From Diphasiastrum complanatum (taxonomy: Eukaryota > Streptophyta > Lycopodiopsida > Lycopodiales > Lycopodiaceae), in contig CM055112.1 of the NCBI GenBank assembly GCA_029204225.1, positions 44,085,163 to 44,149,162 of the forward strand: a stretch of DNA of 64,000 bases. The letters are read 5' to 3'. The position numbers were made by a program, and so were the translations under genes. Under the pieces are notes generated by a model. It was not told the origin of the DNA and did not search any database. It was given only the letters and a program-made list of their open reading frames with translations. Positions 38,401 to 48,599 of this stretch are shown piece after piece. Numbering within the stretch: the first letter of the stretch is position 1; each line of letters begins with the position of its first letter.

Positions 38401-39256
38401 TGTACAAAGTACTAGACATTTGTTTGAAGGCATCGTTGCAATGCATTTTGTTTTTTGAAACTTTGCGATGCTGTATGTTTTTAACACTTCTACTTATTTC
38501 TAGCCTTGTCAAAGAATCTCAAATATTCTCATGTTTTATATACATATAAGATCTCATTCTGTAATTTTTGATGCCATACTTTTCTCAAATGGAGTTATGG
38601 AAATGGCGTGGTGAAGTTTTTGAAATATTGATATGGACTGGTTTGATCATGGATATGCCATTATTTGTTATTGAAACAAATATTGCATTGTATTGAGGCC
38701 TTTGCACTTCCATTTATTTCAAGGATTGTTTTGAGGTCTTTGCACTAACATTTATTTCAAGGATTGTTGAAGCATTCTAAAAGTCTGTTTTTTGTTTCAC
38801 ATTTAAAATAAAATTGTGTGGTATTTGATGCATGCTCCCTGTAATGGGGTTGATGGAGACTGGTGTGACGTTCTTTCAGTCAAGATGCAGATTAATTCAA
38901 TCATGCATTTGCTATGATCATGTGCCCTTAACACTTTATTGTGCCGTGTTGAACAGTTTCCTGTTGGACGGATTCACCGGTTTTTAAAGTCTCGTGTTGC
39001 TGCTAATGGTAGGGTGGGAGCAGCAGCTGCCGTTTATTCAGCTGCCATTTTGGAGTATCTCACTGCAGAAGTTTTAGAACTGGCTGGCAATGCAAGCAAA
39101 GACCTTAAAGTCAAGCGCATCACTCCGCGACATCTTCAGCTGGCTATACGTGGAGATGAAGAGCTGGATACTTTAATCAAGGGAACGATAGCAGGTGGAG
39201 GGGTCATACCTCACATCCACAAGGCTTTGATCAACAAATCCTCTAAGAAAGATTAG
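35420..39256 (+). CDS. histone variant H2A.Z
   Basis: Two coding exons, 35420-35542 and 38957-39256, joined in phase 0 after the codon for Gln in SRSSRAGLQ (donor CAG|GTTCTT, acceptor GAACAG|TTTCCT). The product is 140 residues. Residues 1-41 form a Lys-rich tail ([31 protein letters not shown]). Residues 42-140 are the histone fold with [60 protein letters not shown] and the H2A.Z-type [19 protein letters not shown]. It replaces H2A in nucleosomes deposited by SWR1-type remodellers and influences transcription. The intron position after AGLQ is that of plant H2A.Z genes. The tail starts MVMGGNH before the usual SGKG, a few residues longer than typical; the second ATG at 35426 would shorten it. 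Substitutions such as Phe in RIHRFLKSR are mild. Confidence 0.95.
35543..38956 (+). other. H2A.Z intron, 3.4 kb, with internal duplications
   Basis: GT...AG intron. It contains a diverged tandem duplication of about 235-250 bp (37200-37440 and 37440-37690, sharing AAAGTGCCCAATCYATTAAA and CTACCTATCCATTGATTATG). A second duplication of about 130 bp lies at 38200-38320 and 38325-38460 (TATTTCCTTGTCTGYGTTGT, GGATTATGCTCTRTACAAA). A short third one is CATTTATTTCAAGGATTGTT at about 38711 and 38749. No ORF or transposon domain was seen. Confidence 0.8.
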
Positions 39257-42109
39257 AGTCTGAATGAAAGGATGAAAGCTGGTTTTACAATATTAGATGC
39301 TTAACAGAGCGGCTTAGTTTCATTTGAACTAATCTGTAGGGATTCTTGTGTGGCAAGGAAGCCCAAGAAAGTAGTTTTTGAAATGACTTATGAATTGATT
39401 ATTTTAGCAGTAGACTTTAATCAGGACAATGTGACAGTTTGTCCCCATCATTTTTGATTAATCATATTACATTCTTATTGGACATTCCATTTATGCCTAG
39501 CTCTAGCTATCTCAGTACCATGTAGTAAGAATAGCAGTCTTGATCTTAGAAAGTTGTAGTTAGACAATATGTAACTCCGTAAAAATGGCAATTCTTTTGA
39601 TGTTGAAAGATTGTGACGCATAGAAGCCCACTTGTGGTCTTTTGACGTAAATCCCTAGCTGATAAGTTCCTGGTTTTGGAAATTATTTGGCATTCTGTTT
39701 GGAATGTGCTAAGATGGCAATAATGAGGTAACAGCACACAAAGTGATAATTCGTAGGGCTATTATTTTTTCAAGGTCCAATTTGCGTTCCGACTTTTAGC
39801 ATTCTTCCAATGACACTGCAAATAAATCTCTGGTTCTAGAATTGTCTTATAGAGTCAGTCTGAAATTATAGGTGTCTAAGAATGTGTATCAAAAAATATT
39901 AGTGTACACTCTTGTCTTTACATGTTTGACCTGTAATGTAATTGTGGATTTTCTTGTGAGCAATGCATGATCAGCATGTGATCAAAGGATTGTTTACATT
40001 ATATGTGAAATTTTTTTGCTGGCTTGAGTTACAGGGTTCACTAATGCTAGAGGAAGGTATCTTTTTGTGTGAGAGTTTGAACTCAACATTATACTACATA
40101 TTAAATTGTTAATGATATTCAGAAATATGTTAATTAGGAAGCTGTTTTTGAAAACAACCATTTCAAGGTTATTAGGCTTTGCTTGTGGCACGGATCAAGC
40201 AACCATTTAAGTAGTGCTATGTTTCCAAATTTCCAGACTACCTTCAAACCAAACGATGTGTTATCAATAACTACGTGCTGTATATGAGAGCTAAAAGATC
40301 TATCTTGATTTATATGATAGTATGCTGCTATCTTCTGTGGTATATTATATACCAAGCCTAAGACAGTGGACTGCATTGCTGCATACGTTAGTCTTCGACC
40401 AACTTATAGTTCTATGTTACTGGATTGGATAAATGGGCAAGAGTGCTTATGATCATTTTTAAAAGATGCAATAGTACATCATGGTTCATTGGCTTCACTG
40501 AATTCTCTTGCCTGTGTGATTATGCAAGAATGAAGGCATTCTAATTTGACGTAGATTATGACTCGTAAATTCCAGATCTCAATGTGGTGGCTAAATCTAG
40601 TTAGGCAGTAGAATTGTTGGCGACGTTGCCCACGTATGTCGAAAAATGAGTATTTAACAAAGCAAGAAGATCCCTGGGTTGTTAAAGAGAGTTTCGTCAG
40701 GATAGCTTTGCTGCAGAAGGTATCCAAGAAGTTATCTCACTTGAAATACGTTTCAGCATCGGAAAACTAAGCTAAGATTTTTTAGGTGGTTTGTAATACA
40801 GAGCAGCTCTCTCTGTTGATTCTAGCACGGTCTGTTTCAACATGTTATATTGATTTACTTTCACCATTTTCTTTACTAAGGTTTATCAGAATCAGAAATG
40901 AAAATCAATTTTCAAACTCAAAATTAAATCCCAAACTAACCATTGCTTCGGAAGCAGATGCATATTTTTTATCAGACAAAATTGCAGTTAACCTTAATGT
41001 GAGAGTCTTTTAGAATGACAAACTCCTTAAATTACATCACCAATGACGCTTTAGACACACACTTCTTCAGAACAAGCGGATGATCGTCTCTATCAACACT
41101 AGAGAATTTTGGTAGCTCTTTCAAACACTATATAAGTGTCGATCTCCATTATTGGTGAAGGAAAATATTACCTACTTGAAAAGATTCGCCCCTTCAAACT
41201 CCGCAAAGAATGTCAGTCTTCAAAAATATAGCTGGCGCAATCGTCTGCTGTAGCTTTCTTCTCTGACCGACTCCGCACTGATTCTACATGAATTTATTTG
41301 ACTGCTTTTGAACAGCTTAAAAAACAGAAACCTAGGGGCGTTATGCGGCACGAAAGCGAAGTGAGCTTATTTTTAACTGCCCACTATGAGATTTTAGTAC
41401 ATAAAAGATCAAATTTTGGATAAAATTTCTCAGAGCCCATAAAAGTATAGCCTCGCATAATCTTTTACTATTGGGATTCAACCGGAATTTCCACCATGTT
41501 GAGCAGACAATCCTTTAATGGTCGAGCCACTCGAAGTCTGCACCAGCTTTATCTGACGGAGAGAGTGGAAGAAAATCCATTCCGCAATGACTCATCTTCT
41601 ACAGAAGAGTTTCTATCTTCCAGCAATAGAAAATCCACCAACAACAATCATCAAAGACCAAGCAAGCAAGAACCCACTTCCAACCGAAAGGACTTGTAAC
41701 AACCAATGCTGCCCAAATTCCCAGTAATATTTCAAATTTGTTTTTTTGTCATGATATAGAGAATCTAAGCGGCTGCAAATGTGCTTTGATCCAAAAAAAC
41801 ACTTGCAATTCATTGTGTGTTGTTGAATCTACATAAATCTATGCTTTTATTGGGCAAGGATTGACATCCATTCTTTGTTTTCTATTCGATCTACCATCAT
41901 CCAAGTGATATAAAATGTCTCTGGCACCCTCTCTCTCATTGTGCCAGAATGTTCCCTCAAGCGTTAGCAGTAAAATCAAAGTAAATGCAATAAAAATTTA
42001 CACTGATATGCACATATCATAGAATATAATAGACTGATATGCACATATCATAGAATATAATAGATATAATGTACAAAGAAATCTAACGGATGTAGCTGCC
42101 TATTTGTTA
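39257..42109. other. intergenic sequence between H2A.Z and tRNA-Thr
   Basis: No gene is firmly supported. The 67-codon plus-strand frame at 41496-41699 (MLSRQSFNGRATRSLHQLYL start, Ser/Asn-rich, hydrophilic) is not recognised and could be a small gene or chance. A 31-bp unit (ACTGATATGCACATATCATA plus GAATATAATAG) is tandemly duplicated at 42002-42063. Confidence 0.4.
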
Positions 42110-42181
42110 TGCCTCCACAGAGGATCGAACTCTGGACCTTCAGTTTACAAGACTGACGCTCTACCACTGAGCTATAAAGGC
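42110..42181 (-). tRNA. tRNA-Thr (UGU)
   Basis: The minus-strand sequence folds as a complete 72-nt cloverleaf. The acceptor GCCTTTA pairs with TGGAGGC (two G-U pairs). D stem GCTC/GAGC with loop AGTGGTA, anticodon stem TCAGT/ACTGA with loop CTTGTAA (anticodon TGT), T stem CAGAG/CTCTG with loop TTCGATC, discriminator A, no encoded CCA. Internal promoters are intact: A box TAGCTCAGTGG and B box GAGTTCGATCC. No intron. It decodes ACA (and other ACN) codons. The sequence does not resemble the plastid trnT genes, so a nuclear Pol III gene is inferred. No strong T-run terminator follows closely. Confidence 0.93.
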
Positions 42182-42439
42182 TACATGCCACAAATTTTGC
42201 TCAATTTCAATCTTGTTCACAGCTTTGTAGTGCCTAAAAGAAGTAGACCCACATGTTTTGTGTATGGGCCACATTCTAAGATGTGCCTGGGGATAGACGG
42301 CGCACAAGCATTTAATGCATGTGCGCATGGGGCTGTATGCCCCCTCTAGCCCGTACTGCTTGGGTCTTTGGCCGCTAACCGGCGCCTCCATGCCACCGGC
42401 GGTCCAAGCTAGTGCTCGTAGGAAAATGTTTTGCGGGCA
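42182..42439. other. spacer between tRNA and GC-rich minisatellite
   Basis: No recognised feature. GC content rises towards the right. Confidence 0.4.
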
Positions 42440-42690
42440 TCGACGACATGCGTGTCGCGGGTGCCGACGCTGGGATCATGTGTCCTGGGATTGGCACTGA
42501 CACCCACGTGTCTTGAGTGCCGACGCCCACGTGGTCCCATGCCCTGACACCCACCGCTCCCTATGAGGCATGTGTCTCGGGCGTGGCACCGGTGCCCACG
42601 TGTCATGGGCATCGGCGCCCATGTGATCCCGGCGCCAAGTGTCCCAGGACCGGCGCCCTCAGTCACTGGCATCCACACACGACACACGAG
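42440..42690. repeat. GC-rich degenerate 28-bp minisatellite
   Basis: About seven units beginning GTGTC and containing GGTGCCGACGCCCAC-like cores. Several are exactly 28 bp long, while others carry 11- or 36-bp additions. The base composition is strikingly GC-rich against the AT-rich surroundings. Its right end lies immediately upstream of the copia C integrase. Confidence 0.75.
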
Positions 42691-44920
42691 AGGAAAGCAC
42701 TCGATAAATTCAAAGAATATGTGAATTGGGCTGAGAGATGCACAGGCAGCAAGGTGAAGCAAATCAGAATAGATCGAGGTGGCGAATATATCTCGAATTG
42801 CTTCATTGACTTCTGCAATGATCGTGGCATCATTCACAGAAGAACTGCAGCCTACACACCGCAGCACAATGGTGTTGCTGAACGAAAGAACAGGACCCTA
42901 ATGGAAGCAGCCAGATGCATGATAGCCTATTCGAAAGCTCCAAGGGCACTGTGGCCTGTGCAGTAGCTACAGCCGCATACATCCAGAACAGGACATGTAA
43001 ATCTGGTGTTCCTCACACGACACCACATGAGCTATGGTGGGGTAAAAAGCCCAACCTATCTCACGTCAGAATATTTGGCTGTGCAGCATATGCACATATT
43101 CCTGATAAGCTTCGAAAGAAGCTTGATGAAAAGCCGAGCAAGGATTTCTGGTAGGTTATGACAATAATTCGTCATACTACAGAATCTACATGCCAGACAC
43201 GAACACTGTGAAAACAGTGAGGGATGTCAAATTCGACGAGAGCAGGACAATGGCCAACGAAGACCCTGTTAGCTATGAAGTTCTGGAAAGATAGTACTAT
43301 GACCTGCCGCCAATGTCAGAGGGAGCAGAGGACGAATACGAAAACGAAGATTTTCGAGTCGTCTCCTATTTGAGCAACGAATCAGACGAAGAGAGATTCG
43401 AGAGGCAGCTTGCCGCCGTAGTTCCTATAAACCAAGATGGTTTCGGACTGAGCAAAGCAGACAAGGGCAAAGACATAGCTGTTCCGGGAGGATCTCCCAG
43501 AAGGTCGACAACACCACAAAGAGCGCCAACAAGATTTGTGCCAGGCAGCTCAGCTTTCACATCAGAAGATTTTTGCGGGTTCAGTGGCGAACCACAAACA
43601 TTCGAGGAGGCGATAGAAGGTCCAAAGGACAAATGGATCCAAGCCATGAACGAATAGATGGAGTCCATGAGGAAGAACCAGGTATGGACGTTGGAGCCAT
43701 TACCTCATAAGCGCAAGACTATCAAATGCAAATGGGTTTTCAAACTCAAATATGGACCAGACGGGAGTGTGACGAAATACAAGGCAAGACTGGTGGTGAA
43801 GGGTTTCTCTCAGAGATACGGTATTGACTATTCTGAAACCTTGTCTCCTGTCGTCAAACATTCATTCCTACGATTGTTGTTCGCATATGCAGCAACTTAT
43901 GACCTCAAGATCCACATTGTGGACGAGAAGACAGCCTTTTTGCATGGCGAATTAGAGAAGAGGTCTACATGGATCAACCCCCATGATTTGTCTCCAATTC
44001 ACTTCCTGACTATGTATGCAGAATGCATAGAAGCATCTACGGTCTGAAGCAATCGGCCCGACAATGGTATAAGAAGAAGGATCAAGCCCTGAAATCATTG
44101 GGATTCAAGCCTCTGTTGGCTGATTCCAATGTGTATGTCAGAGTTACACATGGGCACAGCTCACTCCCTACAGAAGGCTGATAGGTTCACTGATGTACCT
44201 TGCAGACAACACATGTCCTGATATTGCTTATGCAGTATTCAGGATGAGCCAATTTTGCACGAATCCAGGCTCGACACATTGGAAGATTGCGAAACAAATT
44301 TTGCAATAACTTCAATTAACGAGGGATTATGGCTTGTGTTATTGTCGTGGTGCAGGTCTCAGGATACATTCCTACAGCGACGCCAACTGGGCATCTCTCA
44401 GGGACGACTGTAAAAGCGTTTCAGGAGGATGCACAATCGCATCAGGAGCAGCAGTTCTCTGGGTCAGCAAGAAGCAGACCATTGTATCCCAGTCGTCCTG
44501 CGAAGCAGAGTACGTAGCAGCAACAAAGATGGCCAACGAAATAATTTGGCTAAGGCAGTTCCTGGACGAATTGGGCGAAACAAGGAACGAGCCGCTGATC
44601 TTGCAGATGGACAACACCTCTGCAATACACCTCGCGAAGGATCTCGTTTTCCATTCTAGGATGAAGCACATTGCGATTAAGTATCACTTAATCAGGGGTC
44701 TGATTGAGAAGAAGATGATGCAGACCACCTTCATCGGGACGAAAGATATGGTTGTTGACATCTTCACAAAGGCTTTGGACAAAGGACTCTTTGAGAGGCA
44801 AAGGAGCAGTCTGGAGATCATAAGGCTACCATGCTTTGAGAGGGAGCTGAAGAAACAAAGTGTTTCTAATTCTTCTCACGATTCTCATCAGTCGTATCGG
44901 AGCAACGCTCGACTCCCAAC
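42691..44920 (+). pseudogene. Ty1/copia element C, 5'-truncated pol (integrase to RNase H)
   Basis: The frames encode integrase (RIDRGGEYISNCFIDF with the second catalytic Asp; HNGVAERKNRTLMEAA with the Glu), the GKKPNLSHVRIFGCAAY motif, an acidic linker (43313-43657), and RT (KWVFKLKYGPDGSVTKYKAR, KGFSQRYGIDYSET). A segment around 44158 has lost the YVDD core, so SNVYVRVTHGHS runs into LPYRRLIGSLMYLAD. RNase H follows (YSDANWASLRDDCKSVSGG, SSCEAEYVAATK, FHSRMKHIAIKYHLI) to about 44900. Stops (e.g. at 42964, 43155, 43293, 43657) and frameshifts make it dead. No gag, protease or LTR was found. It abuts the copia B LTR. Confidence 0.88.
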
Positions 44921-45577
44921 AGCATGAAGACATCAGAATGATAATTTGTCACGAACAGCTAGACTGATTGTCAGTCGCAAAAGACAAGACTAAATATAAG
45001 TCGTGAACAACTAGACTAATAATAGTTCGCTAAGAACAGACTACCAAATTAAGCAATAAGACAGTCAGACAGAATGTAGAAAAGCATAGCAATATTGACA
45101 CAAATATGAATGCAGAACAAGTAGAGCTGTAATCAGATTAAGTATAGCGAAATATACAGGTCAATAATGCAGGTCAGCACAAGACAATAGCGGACAAAAT
45201 CGCGTGCTTCACAAAGTTAATCCAATCTGAAAAAGGAATAAACCTATTACGGACAATACAAAGAATCGATGCGCAAAAGCATCTACTTCGTCTAACGTCC
45301 TGATAAGCTTCTGATGCTTGTTATATTTTTCACACACTACTGAATATGTAAATGGTATCCAATATATATATACATAATGCTATAGGTGTGCATATGAAGA
45401 AGGTACAAAGTGGATGTGTTGTTTGTGGGAGATCGTGGGTGGTTGTTGTCATTGTCAAATCTGATTGCACAATGCATGGGATGAGGAGAAGGCCGCGACA
45501 TCAGCCTTCGCTGAAATGAATGTTGATGAAAATGCGTAAAATGAGACACTCTAACAAACGCCTTAAAATCTAATTCA
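44921..45577 (-). repeat. copia B 3' LTR (truncated at its left edge)
   Basis: Matches 53470-53675 and 55574-55903 of the right LTR. It lacks the last ~185 bp present at 53282-53466, where copia C sequence starts. It is preceded on the minus strand by a run of ten G residues (plus 45578-45587), a perfect polypurine tract. Confidence 0.88.
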
Positions 45578-45589
45578 CCCCCCCCCCCT

Positions 45590-46260
45590 AATCTGGATCC
45601 GTGAATGCCTTGATCTTCAGACTAAGCAATGCACAAAACTTGTTGTGTGCATTAACACTTAATGCCTTCTTGAATATATCTGCAACCATGTCCTGCGTTC
45701 TACAGTACGTTAAACTCACCTCCTTGTTGAGAACTTTGCCCCTGATGTAGTGATATCTGATTCAATGTGCTTACTCCTAGAATGAAATCTAGGGTTGGCC
45801 GATAAGGCAATAACACTCTGATTATCATAGAATAAAATTGTGGGGTTGTACTGATACAAATTAATGTATGACAGTAAATTTCTCAACCAAAACCTTCTTT
45901 AATAGATTGAGAGCAGCGACGTATTCTACTTTTGTAGAAGAAAGAGCGATAGAGGTTTGCTTATGACTGTTCCATGAGATAGGACCGCCGTTGAAGAAGA
46001 ATGTAAATCCAGATGTGGACTTACGATTGTCTACATCTCCTCCCAAGCTTGCATCAAAATATCCACTGAGCTGATGAAGATTGTCGTTGCTGACATCTCC
46101 AAAGCAGATGCACTGGTCCATGGTAGCTCGAATATACCTCATGACTTTTATGAGAGCCTTCCAATGGATAATGCCAGGATTAGCCATATATCGGCTGAGT
46201 GAGCTTACAACAAAAGAGATGTCAGGTCTTGTACAGACCATTGACTTTATCTCTAGGATA
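45590..46260 (-). pseudogene. copia B RT end and RNase H
   Basis: Minus-strand MVCTRPDISFVVSSLSRYMA, GYFDASLGGDVDNRKSTSGF, SSTKVEYVAAL, then frameshifted SKHIESD and the C-terminal DMVADIFKKALSVNAHNKF ending beside the polypurine tract. RT upstream of RPDIS is missing. Confidence 0.86.
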
Positions 46261-46262
46261 GC

Positions 46263-47345
46263 CTAGATCAATAGCAATAGAATGTCTAGACATTTGTTGT
46301 ACAACAACATGATTCAAGTGACCAAGTCTATAATGCCAAAGTAAACTTTTATTTGCTTGAATAGAAGTATTGAGCGCCTGAAAAGCAATGACTTAATCTA
46401 TACAAATATCCATGCCTCTTTCCGAGTGCTATTATCTTGTCTGTCCTATCAACTACTTTGCACTGATCACATTCGAATTCTACTCTATGTCCTAGATCTG
46501 TGATTCTGTTTACAGAGAGCAGATTTGTAGATAAATTGGGTACATACAGGACTTTAGAAAATAGCTTAGACTGATCATTTGCAAAGCTTAATCTTACAGT
46601 ACCTTCACCTTTAATAGCTTGTGTGCTATTATTGCCAAGGTGAATATATTTGTTGGTATTGTAAGGGGTATAGGACTTGAAACAACCGATGAGACTGGTC
46701 ATGTGTTGAGTGGCACTGGAATCCAGAAACGAAGAACTGTCACTTGATGCTCCTTGATGGCTGGTCATGAAGGCATCATGATCCGCTTCTTGGATGTTGT
46801 GGACCTTCTACAGCTGCATTTTCCACTTGATTCGACTATCCCTTGTTGTTGTTCCTAACTTGTAATATCCGACAGTCTTGAATTTCGTGGTTGTTTTGCT
46901 TGTAGTATCTATAGAAAAGCTTCTTCTTTGTTTGCGGATTCGACTGTCCCTTGTGCTGTGCTGGTTTCTGGCCTTGCTTTGATTGCTTTGGGCCTTTCTT
47001 CTTCTTCTGCTTAGTCGTGCTTTTGTTGGTGTACAAGGCTTGAGAATCAGCTGAGGAACTTGAGGCTTCGTTCCTTCGCGTGTCTTCCTGCAACAACATT
47101 GTAATGACTCTCGAAAGAGTCAATTCTGGATGTGTCGTGATGATCATGACCAAACTGTCGTATGAGCTTGGCAAGCTTGTAAACAGTTGCATCACTACGT
47201 CTTGATCGTCTATGACAGATCCGATAGTGGCCATTTGCTTTAGCAGGTTCTTGAATTGGTTGATGTGATTCTGTAGGGAATCACCATTCACCATCTTGAG
47301 GGAGTAAAATCTCTTTCTGAGATCTAGCTTGGAAGCTATATCTTG
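46263..47345 (-). pseudogene. copia B gag C-terminus, protease, GAG-pre-integrase
   Basis: Minus-strand gag from 47345 (ASKLDLRKRFYSLKMVNGDS, INQFKNLLKQMATIGSVIDD, a Lys/Gln-rich stretch, and a degenerate knuckle YRYYKQNNHEIQDC that has lost its Cys residues). Protease 46768-46349 has FLDSSATQHMT (D-S-S instead of D-S-G) and VLYVPNLSTNLLSVNRI. The pre-integrase part LLWHYRLGHLNHVVVQQMS ends at the deletion near 46262. Confidence 0.86.
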
Positions 47346-47998
47346 TGTGAGAGATTTCAACTAATTTAGTCTAGTTTAGTCACATTTTGGTAAATTGTCA
47401 ATAAGAGGCCAAAACTCATTTAAGACTTAGAGATAAACTTTTTGAAGTTATATTAGTTTAAAATACATTCAATAAACACTTTTGGAAAGTGTGGGAAAGT
47501 TGGTAGTCGAGTTTGAGAGAGATTCAAATTTGAACTTTGGGTACATTGAATCTAGACCCAAAAATAGTAGGGTTTACATTTTGGAGGGAAAGCCAAGTGG
47601 CCAATAGGGTTTGAAAACTCTATAAAAGGATGTAACTCGTGAAGAGACACATCTTCTCTCTTCTCTCTCTCATTTCATCATTATACGTGGTTCTCTTTGG
47701 GTTCTACTACTCATTGGTGCACTATCTTGGTGTTATCTTGCAATCTTGTGTGTAGAATGATCATTTATTGCTATTTTCGGTTTCACACGTGTGAAATACA
47801 GTAGGGTACTGTAATTGTACGGACAACAAACATATTTTATGTTTTAGTTCATGTTTGATCGATATCTCTTAGAGTTTGCATCTCATTTTGTATGTAGATG
47901 CTGATTTTTCCACATTGGCAGGATTGTTGGTTTGCTCCTTATTGTAACCAAAGATTTGGGACATGGATTGGATCTTGAATGATCTGAAATCCTTCACA
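47346..47998 (+). repeat. copia A 5' LTR
   Basis: 653 bp. Transcription signals: CCAAT at 47601-47605 and TATAAAAG at 47621-47628. The palindrome TTTCACACGTGTGAAA lies near 47783. Confidence 0.96.
47601..47628 (+). promoter_or_regulatory. copia A LTR promoter (CCAAT and TATA boxes)
   Basis: CCAAT followed 16 bp later by TATAAAAGG, then a CT-rich stretch (CTTCTCTCTTCTCTCTCTC) where transcription probably begins. In the 3' LTR the CCAAT has become CCAAAT through one extra A. Confidence 0.75.
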
Positions 47999-48010
47999 TG
48001 GTATCAAAGC
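47999..48010 (+). other. copia A primer-binding site, tRNA-iMet type
   Basis: TGGTATCAAAGC, one mismatch to the canonical TGGTATCAGAGC, directly adjoining the LTR end. Confidence 0.93.
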
Positions 48011-48599
48011 TATTGTGTTTTAGGTTATGAAAGGATCAGCCATCTTTAGCAAGGATTTTGGAGGAGTTACCAATGCTAGAGCATGCTAGATTGATCTCTA
48101 CTCAAAATCAGCATTTTTGCATGTGTAGAATTAATCTTTTGTAGGTCAAAACTCAATATAGGGTTATATACTTGATCAATTCCGATTTCACACTTGGCTT
48201 ACTGGAATTAGATGATTTTTGGTGTATTAGGAAGGTCTCATTGGAGTCTACAAGAAGATATACCAAGTTTCTAGAAATTGCATGTAGAATTTGAGATATT
48301 CAATTTTTTGTGATTTTGTCAAAACCCTAATTTTGATTGGATCTCTAGTTTGTGATGTTACTGAACTTCATTTGAGTGTGTTTCAATCTTAGGAAGTGAC
48401 AAGAATCATTAGATTGAGGATAGATCATAGGTTGATCAAGATTTCACTATTCTATGTGTTGAATTTCTAGTTAGAAGTGCTATAAGAGATTTGAGAGGTT
48501 CCATATCTTTGTGATTTCTTCTTGAGTTCATTTTTTGAGATCCAAGAGAGTGCTTTGTGCATTGGAACAGGTTGAAAGACAAGATCAGGTCACTTCAAC
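48011..48599 (+). other. copia A untranslated leader
   Basis: 589 bp between PBS and ORF1. No ORF or repeat of note. Confidence 0.7.

Noticed and set aside
41496-41699. 67-codon plus-strand ORF as a small secreted or regulatory peptide gene
   Set aside because: No signal peptide, no conserved C-terminal peptide motif and no supporting context.
42110-42181. tRNA gene of plastid origin transferred to the nucleus
   Set aside because: Acceptor and anticodon stems do not resemble plastid trnT-UGU or trnT-GGU, and no plastid flanks are present.
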